From the NCBI GenBank assembly GCA_020746875.1, contig JAGTJL010000014.1, positions 806,001 to 870,000 of the forward strand: a stretch of DNA of 64,000 nucleotides, in the 5' to 3' direction. Of the stretch, positions 44,996-58,500 are shown in pieces. Below the pieces are notes generated by a model, which was not told where the DNA came from, ran no database searches, and was given only the letters and a program-made list of their open reading frames with translations. The stretch is from Rhexocercosporidium sp. MPI-PUGE-AT-0058 (lineage: Eukaryota > Ascomycota > Leotiomycetes > Helotiales). The position numbers were made by a program, and so were the translations under genes. Every line of letters starts with the position of its first letter. Position 1 is the stretch's first letter.

Positions 44996-47333
44996 ATGAG
45001 GTTTCAGACTTTCTTGGCTAATTTGAAGGGCCCGGCTACTGTTGCGACTATTCATGCCCCTGAAAGTGCCTCGACCGAGAATGTCATTCGTGAAGGGAAT
45101 CTAGACTACACGCAGGAAAAGGGTGGAAATGATTCGCAACCGTCCTACCAAGGTATGTATCTCGCGTACTGACGGTTGTAAGCGATCTTTCTGACGTTTA
45201 ACAACAGAGGCTTCCGGTGCTCCTGTCGAGACAGAGTCACCTCTTGGGTATGAGGTCTCATGGTTTACGGTGATTCTTCTGAACGTTGGCCAAATGGTCG
45301 GGACTGGAGTATTCTCCACACGTATAATAAACCCTGTTGTCATTGAGACTCCCATGTTGACTTTACGTAGCCGGCTCAATCCTGAAGAATCTCGGATCTG
45401 TTGGCCTGAGTCTTCTTTATTGGGTCCTTGGTCTAGTCATCGCTATATCGGGCCTCTCAGTCTACCTAGAACTGGCGTCATACTTCCCTAATCGATCTGG
45501 TGCCGAGGTTGTCTATCTGGAGCAGGGATGGCCAAGACCAAAGTATTTTCTTCCAACTGCGTTTGCTGCATTCAAAGTGCTGTTCTCTTTTAGCAGTAGC
45601 AATGCCATTGGTAAGATCTCCTTCCTAACTGTACTTTTACCATCGTCCTAACATGTTGCAGTTCTTTCTACCTATCTCTACCGCACAGCAGGAGTAACTC
45701 CCACAGAATGGCAATCGAAGGGTGTCGCGATCGCAGGATACACGGTTGCTACCGCAAGTAAGTTAGAGATCCTAAATTAAGTCGCGGTATCTGATGCACC
45801 CTTCCTAGTTGTGATTATCTCTAATAAATGGTCGCTGTGGTTTGCGAACGGAATATCAATCGTCAAGCTCCTCACTCTGGTATTCATCAGCATCACAGGT
45901 TTCGTCGTTCTAGGTGGTGGCATTTCCGCTGTCCCGGACCCAGGGTTTAACTTTCGCGATTCTTTCTCTGGAACAACGAGCGATGCCTACGGAATCACCA
46001 ACGCACTCGTGAGAATCAACTTCGCATATGCTGGCTGGGAAAATTGCTTCAACGTCGTTGCTGAGATTAAAGTCAGTGTAGTCACCGTAGCCTTACTTAA
46101 CTTGAACTGACTTTCGGACAGAAACCAATCAGGACTGTGAGATGGGCTGGTCCAGCTTCACTTGCAATCATTGCAGTTCTCTACATGTTCGTTAATCTGG
46201 CGTACTTTGCTGCTCGTAGGTTATCTCAGACATCTGCTAAGCGCTATGCTAATGAATATCATTAAGTTCCCAAACAAGAAATCGTGGGCGCAAATACGAT
46301 TGCTGCTAGTCTCTTCTTCGCAAAGGTGTTCGGAAGTGGAACTGCAGCCAGGAGTCTCAACATCCTCATCCTTCTGAGTGCTTTCGGCAACCTTGTAAGT
46401 TCGGTGTTTCATTTTTGGTCTCTTGGCCAGTTATCTAGCGCCTGCAGACCTAATCTTCAGCTCAACGTTACCTAATAATGAAGCTTCCCTCTATTTAATT
46501 AACCGAAAACAACAAGCTGACATGAATCCCCTGCGCTCTAGGTCAGTGTTCTCATTGGTCAATCTCGTATGATTCGAGAGTGTGGAAGGCAAGGTGTTCT
46601 TCCATTCCCACGGTTCTGGGCATCCACCCAACCGTTTGGTACCCCTCTGGGCCCCTATGCCCTCAAGTACGTGATGACAATTATAATGATTCTCGCTCCA
46701 CCATTCGGCGACGCTTTCAACTTCGGTACGTCCCCTCTAGACAGACGAGACCTAAGCTAATGCCGACGTCTAGCTGTCGATCTCGCCTCTTACCCAGGTG
46801 CTGTATTTTCTCTCTTGATGGCAGTCGGTATCTACACTATACGTCACCAGCGAAAGCGTATCAACGTTGGCCCTTCAGAGTTCCGCGCATGGGACGTCGT
46901 CGTCGGATTCTACATCGCAGTCCAGGCTTTCCTACTCGTCATGCCATGGATTCCTCCGAAAGGCGGGATCTACGCAGGAAACGTCACATTTTTCTACGCA
47001 ACTGCCATTATTACTGGGCTCGGCCTGTATGTAGCCCCTGCTGTTCATTGATATCGATTTGCTGACGTTTGAAGTCTTATTCTTTGCGCTCTGTACTACT
47101 ACGTCTGGATCAAGGTGTTGCCGAAACATCGCGGCTATGCGATCAGGCAGGAACTTATTGTCCTGGAGACTGGAGAAACAACTCATCATTTGGTCAACGT
47201 GCCGTTGGAGAAGATTCCGGAGTGGGACACTGTACATGATGTCACTGGAAAGAAGTATGCAACGAGCAGCGGACGGTCGGTTGAGAAGGATAGCTCCAGT
47301 GTTGAAAGGACCCACGTCAGAAGTGAGAAGTAA
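44996..47333 (+). CDS. Mup1-like amino-acid permease (L-type, APC superfamily, 595 aa)
   Basis: Ten exons: 44996-45152, 45208-45321, 45371-45610, 45662-45757, 45809-46071, 46122-46215, 46267-46394, 46542-46725, 46774-47026 and 47075-47333. They sum to 1,788 nt with every phase closed. The first membrane segment carries the APC signature VGQMVGTGVFSTPGSIL. GSVGLSLLYWVLGLVIAISG, VKLLTLVFISITGFVVLGGG, INFAYAGWENCFNVVAEIKK and LSAFGNLVSVLIGQSRMIRE follow. These last blocks are typical of the fungal high-affinity methionine permease group (Mup1/Mup3). Twelve membrane helices are expected, with cytosolic termini; the N-terminus is Gly/Ser/Glu-rich and may be a ubiquitylation target as in Mup1. Substrate (methionine, cysteine or another neutral amino acid) cannot be fixed from sequence. 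Confidence 0.9.
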
Positions 47334-47590
47334 GTGACCAGTTATGAAGACGTTGAGAAGTTACTTGATTCCAAGTTTAGGCCCCTATTGGGGTTAGCAT
47401 CAAGGTACGGGACAAACATGATGGTCTGTAGTTGAGTTTATTGAGGCACAACCTTGTTTCTGAATTTGTGAAGAAGCGGTAGAATACCGTTCCATGTTTC
47501 TTCCCATGCAATCCATTTTGTTCTCCTCTCCTCCACACATTCTGCCTCAGCGTAATCTCCACTAGGTGGATTTGGAAGATTTAACAACGT

Positions 47591-48480
47591 CTAGTGCTTC
47601 AACTCTGGATATCTGCCGTCTACCTCTGCCAAAAACGTTGTGTATTCAACCAAGGCCGATTTCATGATCTGGACCTTATCCGCTGCAAAACGCTCCCTGT
47701 AGAACATGACTTGGTTCTTCTCAACCACAAGCGTGCTGAGAATGAACCCAAGTAGTCTGACGTTGACGTGGGCGAGCTTGGCGATGTTTTTCCACTTGTC
47801 CTCTGTTGCGTTGATTGAACTATTGTACCTAGCTTCGTGATACTTCCAAGCTCTGAAGATTTGCTTCAACATGACCGTAGGCTCCTGGTGGAGAACATCC
47901 CAAATGGTGACTTTGGAGTAGTCTAGGTTAGTCTATATGCAATTAGCCGCTATTCTTTTCATGTTTTGAAGAGGGCCATACGTATGATCCCCGCTAGACG
48001 AACGCGGCACATGGAGACCTTCTGCAAGCCCTTGGTTCTTTCAGTCCAGCTACCACTCTTCACCATATCTGCCTCCTAATTTCCGAAGAAGTTCTATCGT
48101 CTCGGTGCATCTTCGCCTACGTTCAATTTGATTAGTGTGTATTCTGCCAGTTGAGATTCGCGAAACTTACAGCGACCACGTCCATGCTCGAACACACAGA
48201 TGCATGGGCAATATGTATCCTTGATCGAGATAGCGATTTTGGCGTCGATCAGGGCTAGAAGATTGTTGTTCCCCTCTTCTGTTCCTTGAGGTCATTGCAA
48301 AGGCCATGCGGTCTGCAAGGCTTGCTCGTAGAAAGTTTGTCGGGCAACGCTCCTCCTTGGTTGGCTTGGATTTCAGGAGCGCCCTAGCCGTGCTGGCTGG
48401 CTCCCTCCTGAGCTACACCGATACAGTTCTTGCTCTGAAGATAGTTTGATCTTCCTTTGTAGATAAGCTTCAGAATCTTC
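47591..48480 (-). pseudogene. eroded multi-exon hypothetical gene
   Basis: The 3' part is open (47872-47591, MLKQIFRAWKYHEARYNSSI...). An acceptor (CATATAG, ending at 47926) allows an extension upstream beginning TNLDYSKVTIWDVLHQEPTV. Further 5', protein-like pieces appear in changing frames: EADMVKSGSWTERTKGLQKV, CTETIELLRKLGGRYGEEW and NLLALIDAKIAISIKDTYCP with CVFEHGRGRC. Upstream of these is ALPDKLSTSKPCRPHGLCND, which follows an in-frame TAG. No set of splice sites I tried joins them. I read this as a decayed gene, or an intact one with sequence errors. Family not recognised. Confidence 0.35.
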
Positions 48481-49728
48481 AGGCTTGTGATGTCCTTGCG
48501 ATATCTAACCTCTTCCTTTTACGTGACTTTCCTCGTTCTGGTTCCATCTTGAAGGCGCTGGGGTGGGTTTGGCCATGGTTTTGCGGAAGGGAGGAGAAAG
48601 CAATGAAGTAAAATAATGTACTGTTGCAAGTACGCTTTGCTTGAGCGAGTGCTGCAGTAAGAAAGATATCGAATTGGAGTGCGGGTGATGCTTCCGAAAT
48701 ATAATAGAAGTCGCGAGACTTCAACCTTTATTGGGGCCAATCGCCCGACGGTTATGCTCGATTTATTACTCATTAGCTCAAGCTCAAGTTTGGAAAAGTA
48801 TATCAAGATATCCGCTTACTTACTAAATGCTTAGTGCATAGTAGTTCTTTGCCTATGTATAGCTAGAATAGTTTGAGGCTGTTTGTTTGCATTTTAACTA
48901 ACCGAGATTCCGTTGATCCTTGGTACTCTGAACACTTATTGTGCCATAGACTAGTAGCTAGCTCCTATGACACCCATGACTTAAAGAGACTATAGTTGTC
49001 TTTGTATTCACATAATCTGCAAGATATGTCTTACTAGTCCCGTTGCAAATGTTAAAAGTCCGCGAACATTGATGCCTCCAACCAACTGGTGAAGAACCCT
49101 ACTTCAAATCACAGCCAGTTTACAGGCTCAACCCGAACAATAAGGATAGCATGTAATTCCATTCATCCTCATAGTAGATTGGTATGTACTATTGTATCAT
49201 GCCTTAGTATTTTTTCCCCCTCTCTTATTTTATCCTTGACTTTAGCTAAGATGTTCCCCAGCTCACCAACTTCATGATTTGCCAATAAACCTTGAGCACA
49301 AGTTTGGGGCACGACAAGCAGACTATCTAATATATTTAGTACTAGCATGTTAATTGTAAGGAGGAATCTAGTTCTTAGGAAAGGATACTGGTAGTGTACA
49401 AACGAACGGTAAGTCAAAACAGAATCCTAAGTGGAGTGTGACATGAATGTTGGCCTTTTGAGAATCTAGTCCAAAGACGTCGTTTGGGATCATGACATGG
49501 AAGCTTCTGTAATTTCTTATAAGCAATTCTCTAAGATGTTTTCCTGATATTGTTCTTGTACGTTATGGTGTGTCGATTGACAAACCAACCCTTGTAACAC
49601 CCAACCCATCGGAGTTAGCGGATTTTACACATGAGGAGACACATCTTTATATTAGTCTTGTCCTTCTGTCCAGTTTTTTCCAAGTTAAACTACCTAACCA
49701 TATTCTCGGTAACACCCACGATTGAAAT
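48481..49728. other. AT-rich gene-poor region
   Basis: About 1.2 kb of AT-rich DNA with no supportable gene. Confidence 0.5.
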
Positions 49729-50614
49729 ATGAAGTTGATATTAACGGGCTGCACTGGTTTCATTGGTGGCGAGGTCCTTTTTCAAGCTCTCCGGAATCCA
49801 GCCATCTCATCTATTATCACGCTCTCCCGCCGCAAGCTTGCGGATTCTATCATCAACAATGCTAAAGTAACATCTATCGTTGTCGAGGACTTCAAAACAT
49901 ACCCAGAGTCTACGTTGAAGGTGTTAACCGGGGCGGACGCTTGTATCTGGTTAGTGTATTTCTCCTGGTTCCAGGACGCCAAATGGTGACATCGAGGGAT
50001 TTGACGATTTGGTTTGAGAATTAATATTCGGTTTGATACTTGAACATCTCTTAACATTGAACTTCTTATCAACTAGGTGTATGGGAACAACCGCCGGAGA
50101 CAAAGTCCTCGAAATCGACTACCCACTCGCATTCGCCAAAGCCATCACATCCACCTTCCCACAATCCAGAACCAAGTTCCGCTACATCCACCTCAGTGGT
50201 GGCTTATCCGTGCGAGACCAAGACAAACCTTTATGGTTCAAAGGAGATCTCCGGAGGCTCAAGGTAAGATCATCGGCTCTTCCATCTATTTCTAGATGCC
50301 TGAATCTTGTCATTTAGGGACAAGCGGAACAGAACATGTTGGACTTTGCGAAGACAAGCGAAACGCAAGGAGTGTGGGAGACTCTGATTGTTAAGGCCGG
50401 GTTTGTGACGTCGAAGGAGGGGAGGAGTCCGAGGGATATTGTGGGTTGGATGATGGGTTCTAAGGCGTCTATTTCCTTGGATGAGATTGCAGCTGTGCTG
50501 ATTGATTCTACATTGAATGGATGGGAGGAGGATACGTTGGAGGACAATGAGATTATGGTGAGGAAAGGGCGACAGGCGTTGAAGAAAGTCAATGAATCTC
50601 GAGCATCACAGTGA
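49729..50614 (+). CDS. short NAD(P)-binding Rossmann oxidoreductase (234 aa)
   Basis: Exons are 49729-49949, 50077-50263 and 50318-50614; phases close (donor GTTAGT for the first intron). The N-terminus has the dinucleotide-binding motif in MKLILTGCTGFIGGEVL (T-G-x-x-G-x-x-G), then SSIITLSRRKL, and GADACIWCMGT at the end of the fourth strand. FRYIHLSGGLSVRD follows, where a catalytic Ser may lie. It is about half the length of classical NmrA/epimerase enzymes and has no Y-x-x-x-K. This is the compact atypical-SDR type often annotated as nucleoside-diphosphate-sugar epimerase. Convergent with the peroxidase gene. Confidence 0.8.
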
Positions 50615-50763
50615 CGATCCACGCTCGATGTCAAGAAGTAAGCCAATATATGCAGAAAGCATACTGTCATCTTGAATCGTCATCATATTTACAATTCGCA
50701 AAGTTCATTACCACATATTAGTATGGGTGGGATTCTTGATCCTCTTAACATAGTCTCTTGCTC

Positions 50764-51712
50764 TCACAAAATGTGCTGCAACAGACCCGTGATAGGATTG
50801 TACCCACCAAAAGCAAGCTTCAGCGTATTGGTAGTAATCACCAAGCCTTCAGGCAAAACCTCCTTATTCGCCGCAACGAGCTGAAGAATCATTCCGCCCA
50901 GCGTGAATAAGTTCGTCTCTTGAGCTGTCGGTCTCCACCCCTCGTTATAAGGTAACCTCTCTTCCTCTACAAGCCGGTCAGCATACCGCCAATTCTTGAA
51001 ACGAGGGGGGAAATAGGGCAGCGCAGGGACATACCGAAAAGGACCTTGACATATTCCACAGGTGCAACACCCGTGGTTGGGTTTCCCATAGTAGACAGGT
51101 ACAGGGCAGTCTCTCCGTAAGAAAGAACGTACTGCTGCGGAGTATACGTGAACTTTGGATCCCTTGCTAGTTCGGTCTGGACGCGGTTGTACCTTCATTT
51201 ATTTAGCAACAATTCTATCCATGTCATATCATGGTAGGTGAAACCTACTTTGCAGCTGATGCAACTGGAATACTCGTCTCGCTCATACCATCATAATACC
51301 GTAAGACCGTATCGAAAATACTCTGGTTGAACATCCAGTTGTCACCATTATCCAAGTTGAAGTCCGCTCGACTTAAACTGGCATCATGCTCGATAGGAAA
51401 ATTATGCTTGCGGATATCTTTGAGGGTGAAAGATGTGGCAAGGGCGTTGTTGGGTACGGAAAGTAGTCCAGCGCCACCAATAGCAGTTGAAAAGTCAGCA
51501 CCGACGTTCAAGCCATCCTTCAGTCCTTTGATGAGGATGGGGATCGTGAGATCTTGCCCATTATGGGGGAGAAAGCCGTGGTTTGCGAGACTATTGAGAC
51601 CAGGACAGGGCGAACGGAAGTCGTTTGGTCCAGGGGGAGTCCATGTTGTGAAGCTTTGAGAGGAAGCGAGCGTCAGGAGGGACGAAAGGATTAGCGAAGA
51701 AGAAAACATCAT
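50764..51712 (-). CDS. heme-thiolate peroxidase (chloroperoxidase/unspecific peroxygenase family, 274 aa)
   Basis: Secreted enzyme that uses H2O2 for halogenation or oxygen insertion. Exons are 51712-51249, 51192-51035 and 50966-50764; spliced phases close and restore VKVLFEEERLPYNEGW, a family block broken by the second intron. A signal peptide begins MMFSSSLILSSLLTLASS. The heme ligand Cys sits in SPCPGLNSLANHGFLPHNG, the P-C-P motif of the family. The distal site is FPIEHDASLSRAD (E-H-D-x-S, with the acid-base Glu), as in chloroperoxidase/peroxygenase enzymes. YGETALYLSTMGNPTTGVAP follows. The total length fits the short peroxygenase group. No partner genes are nearby. Confidence 0.9.
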
Positions 51713-52586
51713 GAAGCGTTAATAAGAGTTTTGAGATGTAGAGAAACTAAAACAAACAGCAAGAAGAATATCATCTTATCCTTCCTAGGGCTTGTCTATA
51801 TTTGGTGCGAATGGTTCCCTTCCCCTCTGTCCACCTCGGCGTGGAGAGCGGATCGACAAATACCGTCCCTAGTGTCTGGATCTTGAGAATTTAGTTCTTA
51901 GGCTGGTAGATCTCCCCGCCATCAGATCTTTAACGCCATTGTTGGGCTAATCATGATCGCCGTATTCTAAATGGACGGGAAGTATCCAGATTTGTCCCTC
52001 GGCCTGAAAGGAATTAGCTTGCGGGGCAACAATGACGCTGAATCAACGAGCAAAGGATCTCGAATCAAGGAACGCGCAGGGACCAGTGACGGCCAGTCAG
52101 TCAGTCAGGTTAAACTTCTGCAATCAAGGGCATGGAACTTATTCAGTGGAACCACGGCCTGATAAACCACAAGACTCCATTTTATGATACAAAGTAGCCG
52201 TCTCCTGTTGACAGCATAAGCAAAACCATTTCCACGCCATATGACTGTTTTCCCAAAGCCTCCCAATGTCATCTTTTGCCCTCCCTCTTGACGGCAGGGC
52301 CGAAACATTATCGTGTAGGATGCATTAATTAGGAAAAACTCTTCGCGCCCTGCACCACCCAAGTGTTGCAAAACCGTGAAAACCCAACCATCGCTCGCTA
52401 TGCAGAGAACAGATCCTCAATGATGCTGAGGTATAAAGAACGCCGTTTGTGACTCGATAGATTATGTAACAATTAGGAACCGGGCCTTGGTGACACTTGC
52501 GGCTCTAGGAAGCGGGTTAGGAGTTTGTGTAGGATAAATGTAGTGGACAGCAATCATTCAGATTCCGTCGAATCGGTCACATTCAG
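51713..52586. other. intergenic region
   Basis: 870 nt with the peroxidase promoter and the NOT1 3' flank. Nothing else is seen. Confidence 0.55.
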
Positions 52587-55500
52587 TTATTGAACTGGAC
52601 CGGCCTGGACCAGGGCAAGGAAGCGTTCGCCAACCTGCTGAGATGTTAGCATTAGCTAGAAAAGAGATCGAGAGGTAGTGACTCACCTCTGGCGCAGATT
52701 TGATAAATGGCAGATCAAAGAACATATACTTTTTGTTCTTGACCAACTCTTGAATCACAACAAGAAGACCCCATGGTTGCGGCCATTGGCCAATCGATCG
52801 TTCAAGCAGAATCCGAGTGATTTGTTCGCGAATTTCTAGCTCCTCTTGATCGTTAGCATCACTGCCAAACAGTTCAAGAAGAGCCTGATTGAAGTAGTGG
52901 GTTTGAGTGTTGGGGAAGCGAAGTTGATTGACGATACTGCCAAGAAAGACAAATCTTGTGGCTGGGCGGAGCTCATGGACAAGCATGGACAGCAATTTGA
53001 GGTCTGGAGTTCCAGGGCTGAATAATGGAGCTCCTTTGTGCTCGGATCTGGCGATGGCATTTGTGCCAACATAGAGAACCAGAGAATCAATCAACTTTCG
53101 GTCAGCATCGACAGGCAATAAGCCCGAACCAGATTGGCGGGTCTTCTTCCGCTGAATTTCGTGTGCAATGTGAGCGACTGCATCTTCTGAAGGGCCATGT
53201 TCCAAGGCTTGCTCAACGAGGTCAAACAATCCTGAGTCTCGCAAGGGTCCCTCCACATCATTCATGCTCTCTGGTGATTGCCGAATTTCGCCTACGCGGT
53301 CGATCTTCAACCCTGGTTGCATGGGATTTGGCATGTCTGCATTTTGAGGCGGAGTTGCGCTCAAGATCAAGTTGTTGAGCTGGGTCGAGTAGCTGGGGAC
53401 ATGGACACAAAGCTTGGAATGGTTCGCCGACAGGAACTCTGGGAAATCATGGTGAAGTATGATGACTAGCTTAACAACAGCCCGATATAGCTGGCTGGTG
53501 GTCGGGTCGAGATGAATAACTGGTTTGAGCAGCTCTCCAACGTAGAACAGCAATGTCTCCATGATGTCAGCGAATAGACCCCAACCCGCTTGCTTCGGAA
53601 ATCCCAACACGACAGGCATAAACTTCCGGTGTGAGATCAAGCCCATCCAACTAGTCATGAAGCCAGGGAAGTGAGTTGGCGGGATCTTGAGGAAGATTCG
53701 GGCAAAGACAAGCGTAATTTCCTGGCGCTCTTCCTCGGACAGGCCTTCCTCAATTGCGTCCAATTCGCAAAGAATTGTAGAATACAACCTGTAGAAGGGC
53801 TTCTGATTAAAGCTATCGCCGCGGAGCACATGGTGATGATTCAAAACGAGAATGGTCAAAGATAAGATGGAGTTGAGGTATGCAGCCTTGTCAGTCTTGA
53901 CTGCACCGTCTTGTTCGTGGCCCTTGACTAACAAAGCAATGAGCTTGGCCAGGGAATCTGTTGCGGAGTATGCCTCGTTGATAGGGCTGTCGTTTTGAAG
54001 GTGCTGCTCAAACCGATCGACCGAGTTATCGATGGCTAATCGAAGGAACATGTGAAGATCTTCCCTATTGTTGATTTGTTGCCTGTTGTACATTTGGGCA
54101 ATGAACTGGGCAGGAGCATTCTCGGAAGCGTTTGGATTGCTGCAAAGGCGAACCCACTCTTCGAAGATGTACAGCAATTGGTCCTGTTTACGGTCATTGG
54201 TTATTTGAGGGCGAGGTTCAGGGAGGCCAGAGCTCGACAATTTTTGTTTGAGCTGCTGACCAACTTCCAAGTCGGGCTCTTCTGTGATCCATAACCAAGC
54301 AATCTCCAAGCTCTTCGCAAAGTCGGCATACAGAGCCACAGGACGATCGTTCAGAAGAACAGTCTCCAAAAGTGACAAGAAGAACTGAAGTGATCCATCC
54401 TTGCGTTGTGAGATGACTCTAGAGATCTCCAAATCGATGCGGCCCCATTCCAGCAGATGAGCCTTGGTCAGACAGACAATGAGAGGAACACGAAAGAAAG
54501 AGTCGCCGGATCGTTGTGAGATCACATCAAACACACGATTGGCAGTTCTTCCCGCCATCCTACAGATGTTTTCCAAGACTTGAACTAGACACTCCATGAC
54601 GAGGTCTTGCTCGGGACCATTGAATAGCATGTTACATATGTGGTCAACGATGTAGTAGTCGTAATGATCAGGTCCTTGCGAGCTTCTGAATATCAAGCCG
54701 TACAGAGCGTCCAATGTGTCAAGCACCGCATGAGGTCGCGGGAGATCAGCGACGTGCTGCTCAGGGGTATCAGCAGCTACACGCTCAAGCTCTACCAATG
54801 CTTTCTCAACCCTTTCTGCCAGCATTCTTGGATCCATCTGCATGTTAGCTAATCTCCCATTAGCCGCTGCGTTGTTTTGTTGAGTGTACGCAGGCTGTTG
54901 GGTAGGAAGATGTGGCATCGCTGGTGGCTCCGCAGGTGTTGGGAGATTCGGAACTGGAGGATAAGAATCCTGCAAGATTTCGTTGGCCATCGTTCTCGTA
55001 GCGTCTGATGATGATGGGATGTGGGTTGGTCCAGGAAGAGCTGCCTGCGCGCGTGGTTGTCTGGCAAATTCGTCGTAGATGGCCATTTGTGACTGATTCA
55101 GACCACCTAGAGCTGGTGATAGCTTGAATGGATCTGGTATCGTCCAAGACCAGCGGCTCAATCCAGGATCGACGTAGGGCTCGTCTGGTCTAGTCATCTT
55201 GTGATGGCGACGGGCTTCAAGCTCCGACTCAATCATCTCCTCAATCTCAGGAACTGCACGCTCTTCTGCTTTCTTTTCAACCTGACTACAAGCCAAGTCT
55301 AGGTTTGATGTAACACACATAATGATAGTTCCTTCTGGAAGACCTTGGGGAAGTTCCCCTGACAAAGCTCGGATATAGTTTGTCATGCTAGCTCGCAATG
55401 GCTCTTTGGATGTGACCAAAGCGAGAGCTCCTGCAGTCTTCTTGACCATGTTAATCGCGGCAGCCCGAACTCTTGCCTCGTTTGGCTCGGTCGCGAAATC

Positions 55501-58500
55501 CTTGTGTATCATCTGAGCAGTAGATATGGCGGCAATGGTAACTGAACGTTCCACGACTGGAGAGATGATTTCATGAACAGCTCGGGTAATTGCAGCTTTC
55601 ATGATGTCTTGTAGGCGACCTTGATTGACCATGTCGTTGACTGGAGGGTATTGCAAGAGCGGACCAAGGTCTGGAATGGAGGCTGTGATTTCGTGGGGAG
55701 AGAACCTTCCACCTACTCCGCCAGCCATTCCGTTCAATGAAAGATTATCGAATCTGTCCATAACTTCAGGCGCCATGACTTCTGTCGCTTCTTCGATATG
55801 CGAGATACGGTTCATGATTTCATCAGAAGGCACGATGCTCTTGTGGTCCAGATCTAGCTCTCCGCAAAGAACCTCGATCTCAAATCGAAGATTGAGCTTG
55901 AGGTCGGCCTTGTTGTACAATTCCATGAGAGCTTTGATGATGTCCATGACCCAAGGATTGGGCGGTTTGAAGACCGTGGAGTATTTTCCCTGGGCGAGTA
56001 CTTTGCAGACGAATGGAATCACGACAAGAAGCCGGTGAGACTCGTAACCCTCAATCAGAAGTTGCTTGAAAGCAATGTTGCGGTGTTTTATCGGCTTGTC
56101 GCGTGCTAAAGTCAGAGATCCAAGCCAGGTAGCTAAATTCTTGAGATGTGTTCGCTCGAGTGCATTCTGCATCGTTGACTCGGAATTGAGGGTTCTAAAC
56201 GTGCTGACGTAAGTTTCCCGCAATATGTCTGCCCAGAGAGTTTTCCTTCCGAAGAGTTTGATCGTGTCGAGATACACATTGTGGTAATTCGGCTGCATCC
56301 TAGCTCTCTCTTGCACCAAATGCGTAGCAAACCAATGCTGGCCTTCCTCAGTGACCAATTCTTGAAGTTCATTGAACTTGCTCTCAATGTTCTCAATGCT
56401 GATATTGTTCAGAACAAATTGAATCTTGTCTGTAATCTCCTCATCAGGGACAGGAAGTTGGTAACGAGGCGGGTCAACACGGAGGGCGTTGAAGGCTGGT
56501 GGTGGCGGGGTTTTCAACTCTCCTCCATTAAGGCCATTGACCGGGGAGAAGACGCGGGCATCCTGTTCAGCACGAACGACATCTTCGGCCTTGCCCCAAG
56601 CCTCTGTATTTTGCAGTCCTGGTACCTCCAGTAAGCGCTTGCAGAAACCGGGCCACTCGCGCAATCGACTGAAGAGCTGCATGAGAGCCTGAAGACCAAA
56701 CTTGTACATGGAGTCCTGAGGAGAGTAGTCTTTGACTGCCTCTAGGATCATGCCCAGTCCAATTTTGAGAGGTAGCTCGGAGATCAGCTTTTGGGAGATA
56801 ATTCCTCCAAATAGCACAGCGGTTGTAGCCAGGGCTTCCAAGGGATAGGTTTGGTAAAGGGCGTATTCGTCGAAGAGTCCATGAATCATGCATGCGAACA
56901 CGTCTTGGTCAGCAGGGTCGCGGGAGTGCTTGTATCTCTCAAGCGCTTCCACGATACTACGGACCTGCACCTCATCACTGTACATCTGCTTGTAGTGTGC
57001 TTCCATCTTCTCATTGGCTTCCTTGGGCAAAGAATTGCTCTCCGCACCATTGGCATCAATGATATCGTCGAATCCCTCCCCATAATTGATCAAACGAGGA
57101 TATGCCGTGATGCATGCTCGCTGGACAAGTATTAGTTCGTTGGATGGAACCCTAGGCATGGCGTCCTCTAGGGCTTGCAGCAATTTGGCGATTGTCTTGA
57201 CTGGAAGCATCACACTGTGTAAATGCTTTTGCCGTTGGTATGCAAGCTCATGCTCTGCTTTGATGTTGAGAAAAGTGAGAAGCGAATGTGGAAGGTCTGG
57301 TATCCTTGCCAAGTTGCTTGCTGCCCATCTGTCAAGGTCTAAGAAACCACGAGCACTAGCAACTGCTACAAGATCCAGGCCAAAACCGTTGGGGATGGAA
57401 GCAAGATCATCAAGCCAGTGATGTCTCAAGGCATGATCTAGGATAGTGGGTAGCTCCATAGGAACCTTGGCATGCGCTTCAACAAGTCTCTGAGCTACCC
57501 ATTGCTTGTCCTTACGCCACAAGCCTTCCAGAACAAAGTCGTAGTTAGGGTCATACTTGTATAAGAAGCGGTCGAACAAGTTGTTAATGGTATCAGTTGC
57601 TAATTCTGGCCACGGCTTGGGTACGCCAAATGCGGAAACCAAGAAAACGTCCAAGTTCGGCACGACGACTTCCTGGAACAGTCTCTTGGCCTCGACTGTA
57701 TCCGATGCTGTAGTGGTGTGTAAGGCCACATGGAACATGGAAGATAACGCAACCACAGATACCAGAGGGTGTTTGATGGCCTGTGCAGCACGCTGGCGAA
57801 TTTCGTCATCCGCGCCCTCGAAATCCTCGAGTGTGAACGCTGGTTCGAGACCCGGGATAGTTGTCGCATCAAGTTCGGTGTCATACAGAGATGCATAAGC
57901 ACTGATGAATGATAATTGCGTCTCAGAGTACTGCCAGGTTCCGCCCCATAGTTGTTGTATATCAATCAAGCCGTCAACTGCCAGAGGTCGGAATGATTTG
58001 TACAAAGCCAGAAATTGATCCTTCGAAATCCGCAGCTGGTCCTGGTCAAAATATCCGATGACTCTCTGCCAATTAAAGTTGGGTGATACTTCCATCCGCA
58101 AGCTGTTGATCAGATTATCGGTGGAAAAGGGTATACTCCGGCTGAGCGTTGTGTAAATTATTGCACCGGCAACCACCTCCTCGTTGAGACCAATATTTCC
58201 GCTTCTCAAATATCCCCGGCACGATTCTTCATCAGTTGTAAATGCCGAGCCAACTCTTTGCAGGAATGCCACCAGCGGATTTCTACTGTTCAATGCATGC
58301 ATCAAGTATACCGCTGCAAGAACCGTTGTTGGGACTGTATCCTTCTCTTGACTCTGATTCTGATATCGAAATTGGAGTGCCATTATGAGATCTCGTTGCG
58401 CAGGCTCATCAAAGTTCGGTGGGTGTTCTTGGATGAATCGGTCGACTATGAGGGCCAGAAATTCGGTTGACATGTCCTCGTGGCCAGGGCCTGGGTTCAC

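Noticed and set aside
49089..49417. Short open frames in the 48.5-49.7 kb region
   Set aside because: AT-rich, no conserved pattern, no splice structure.
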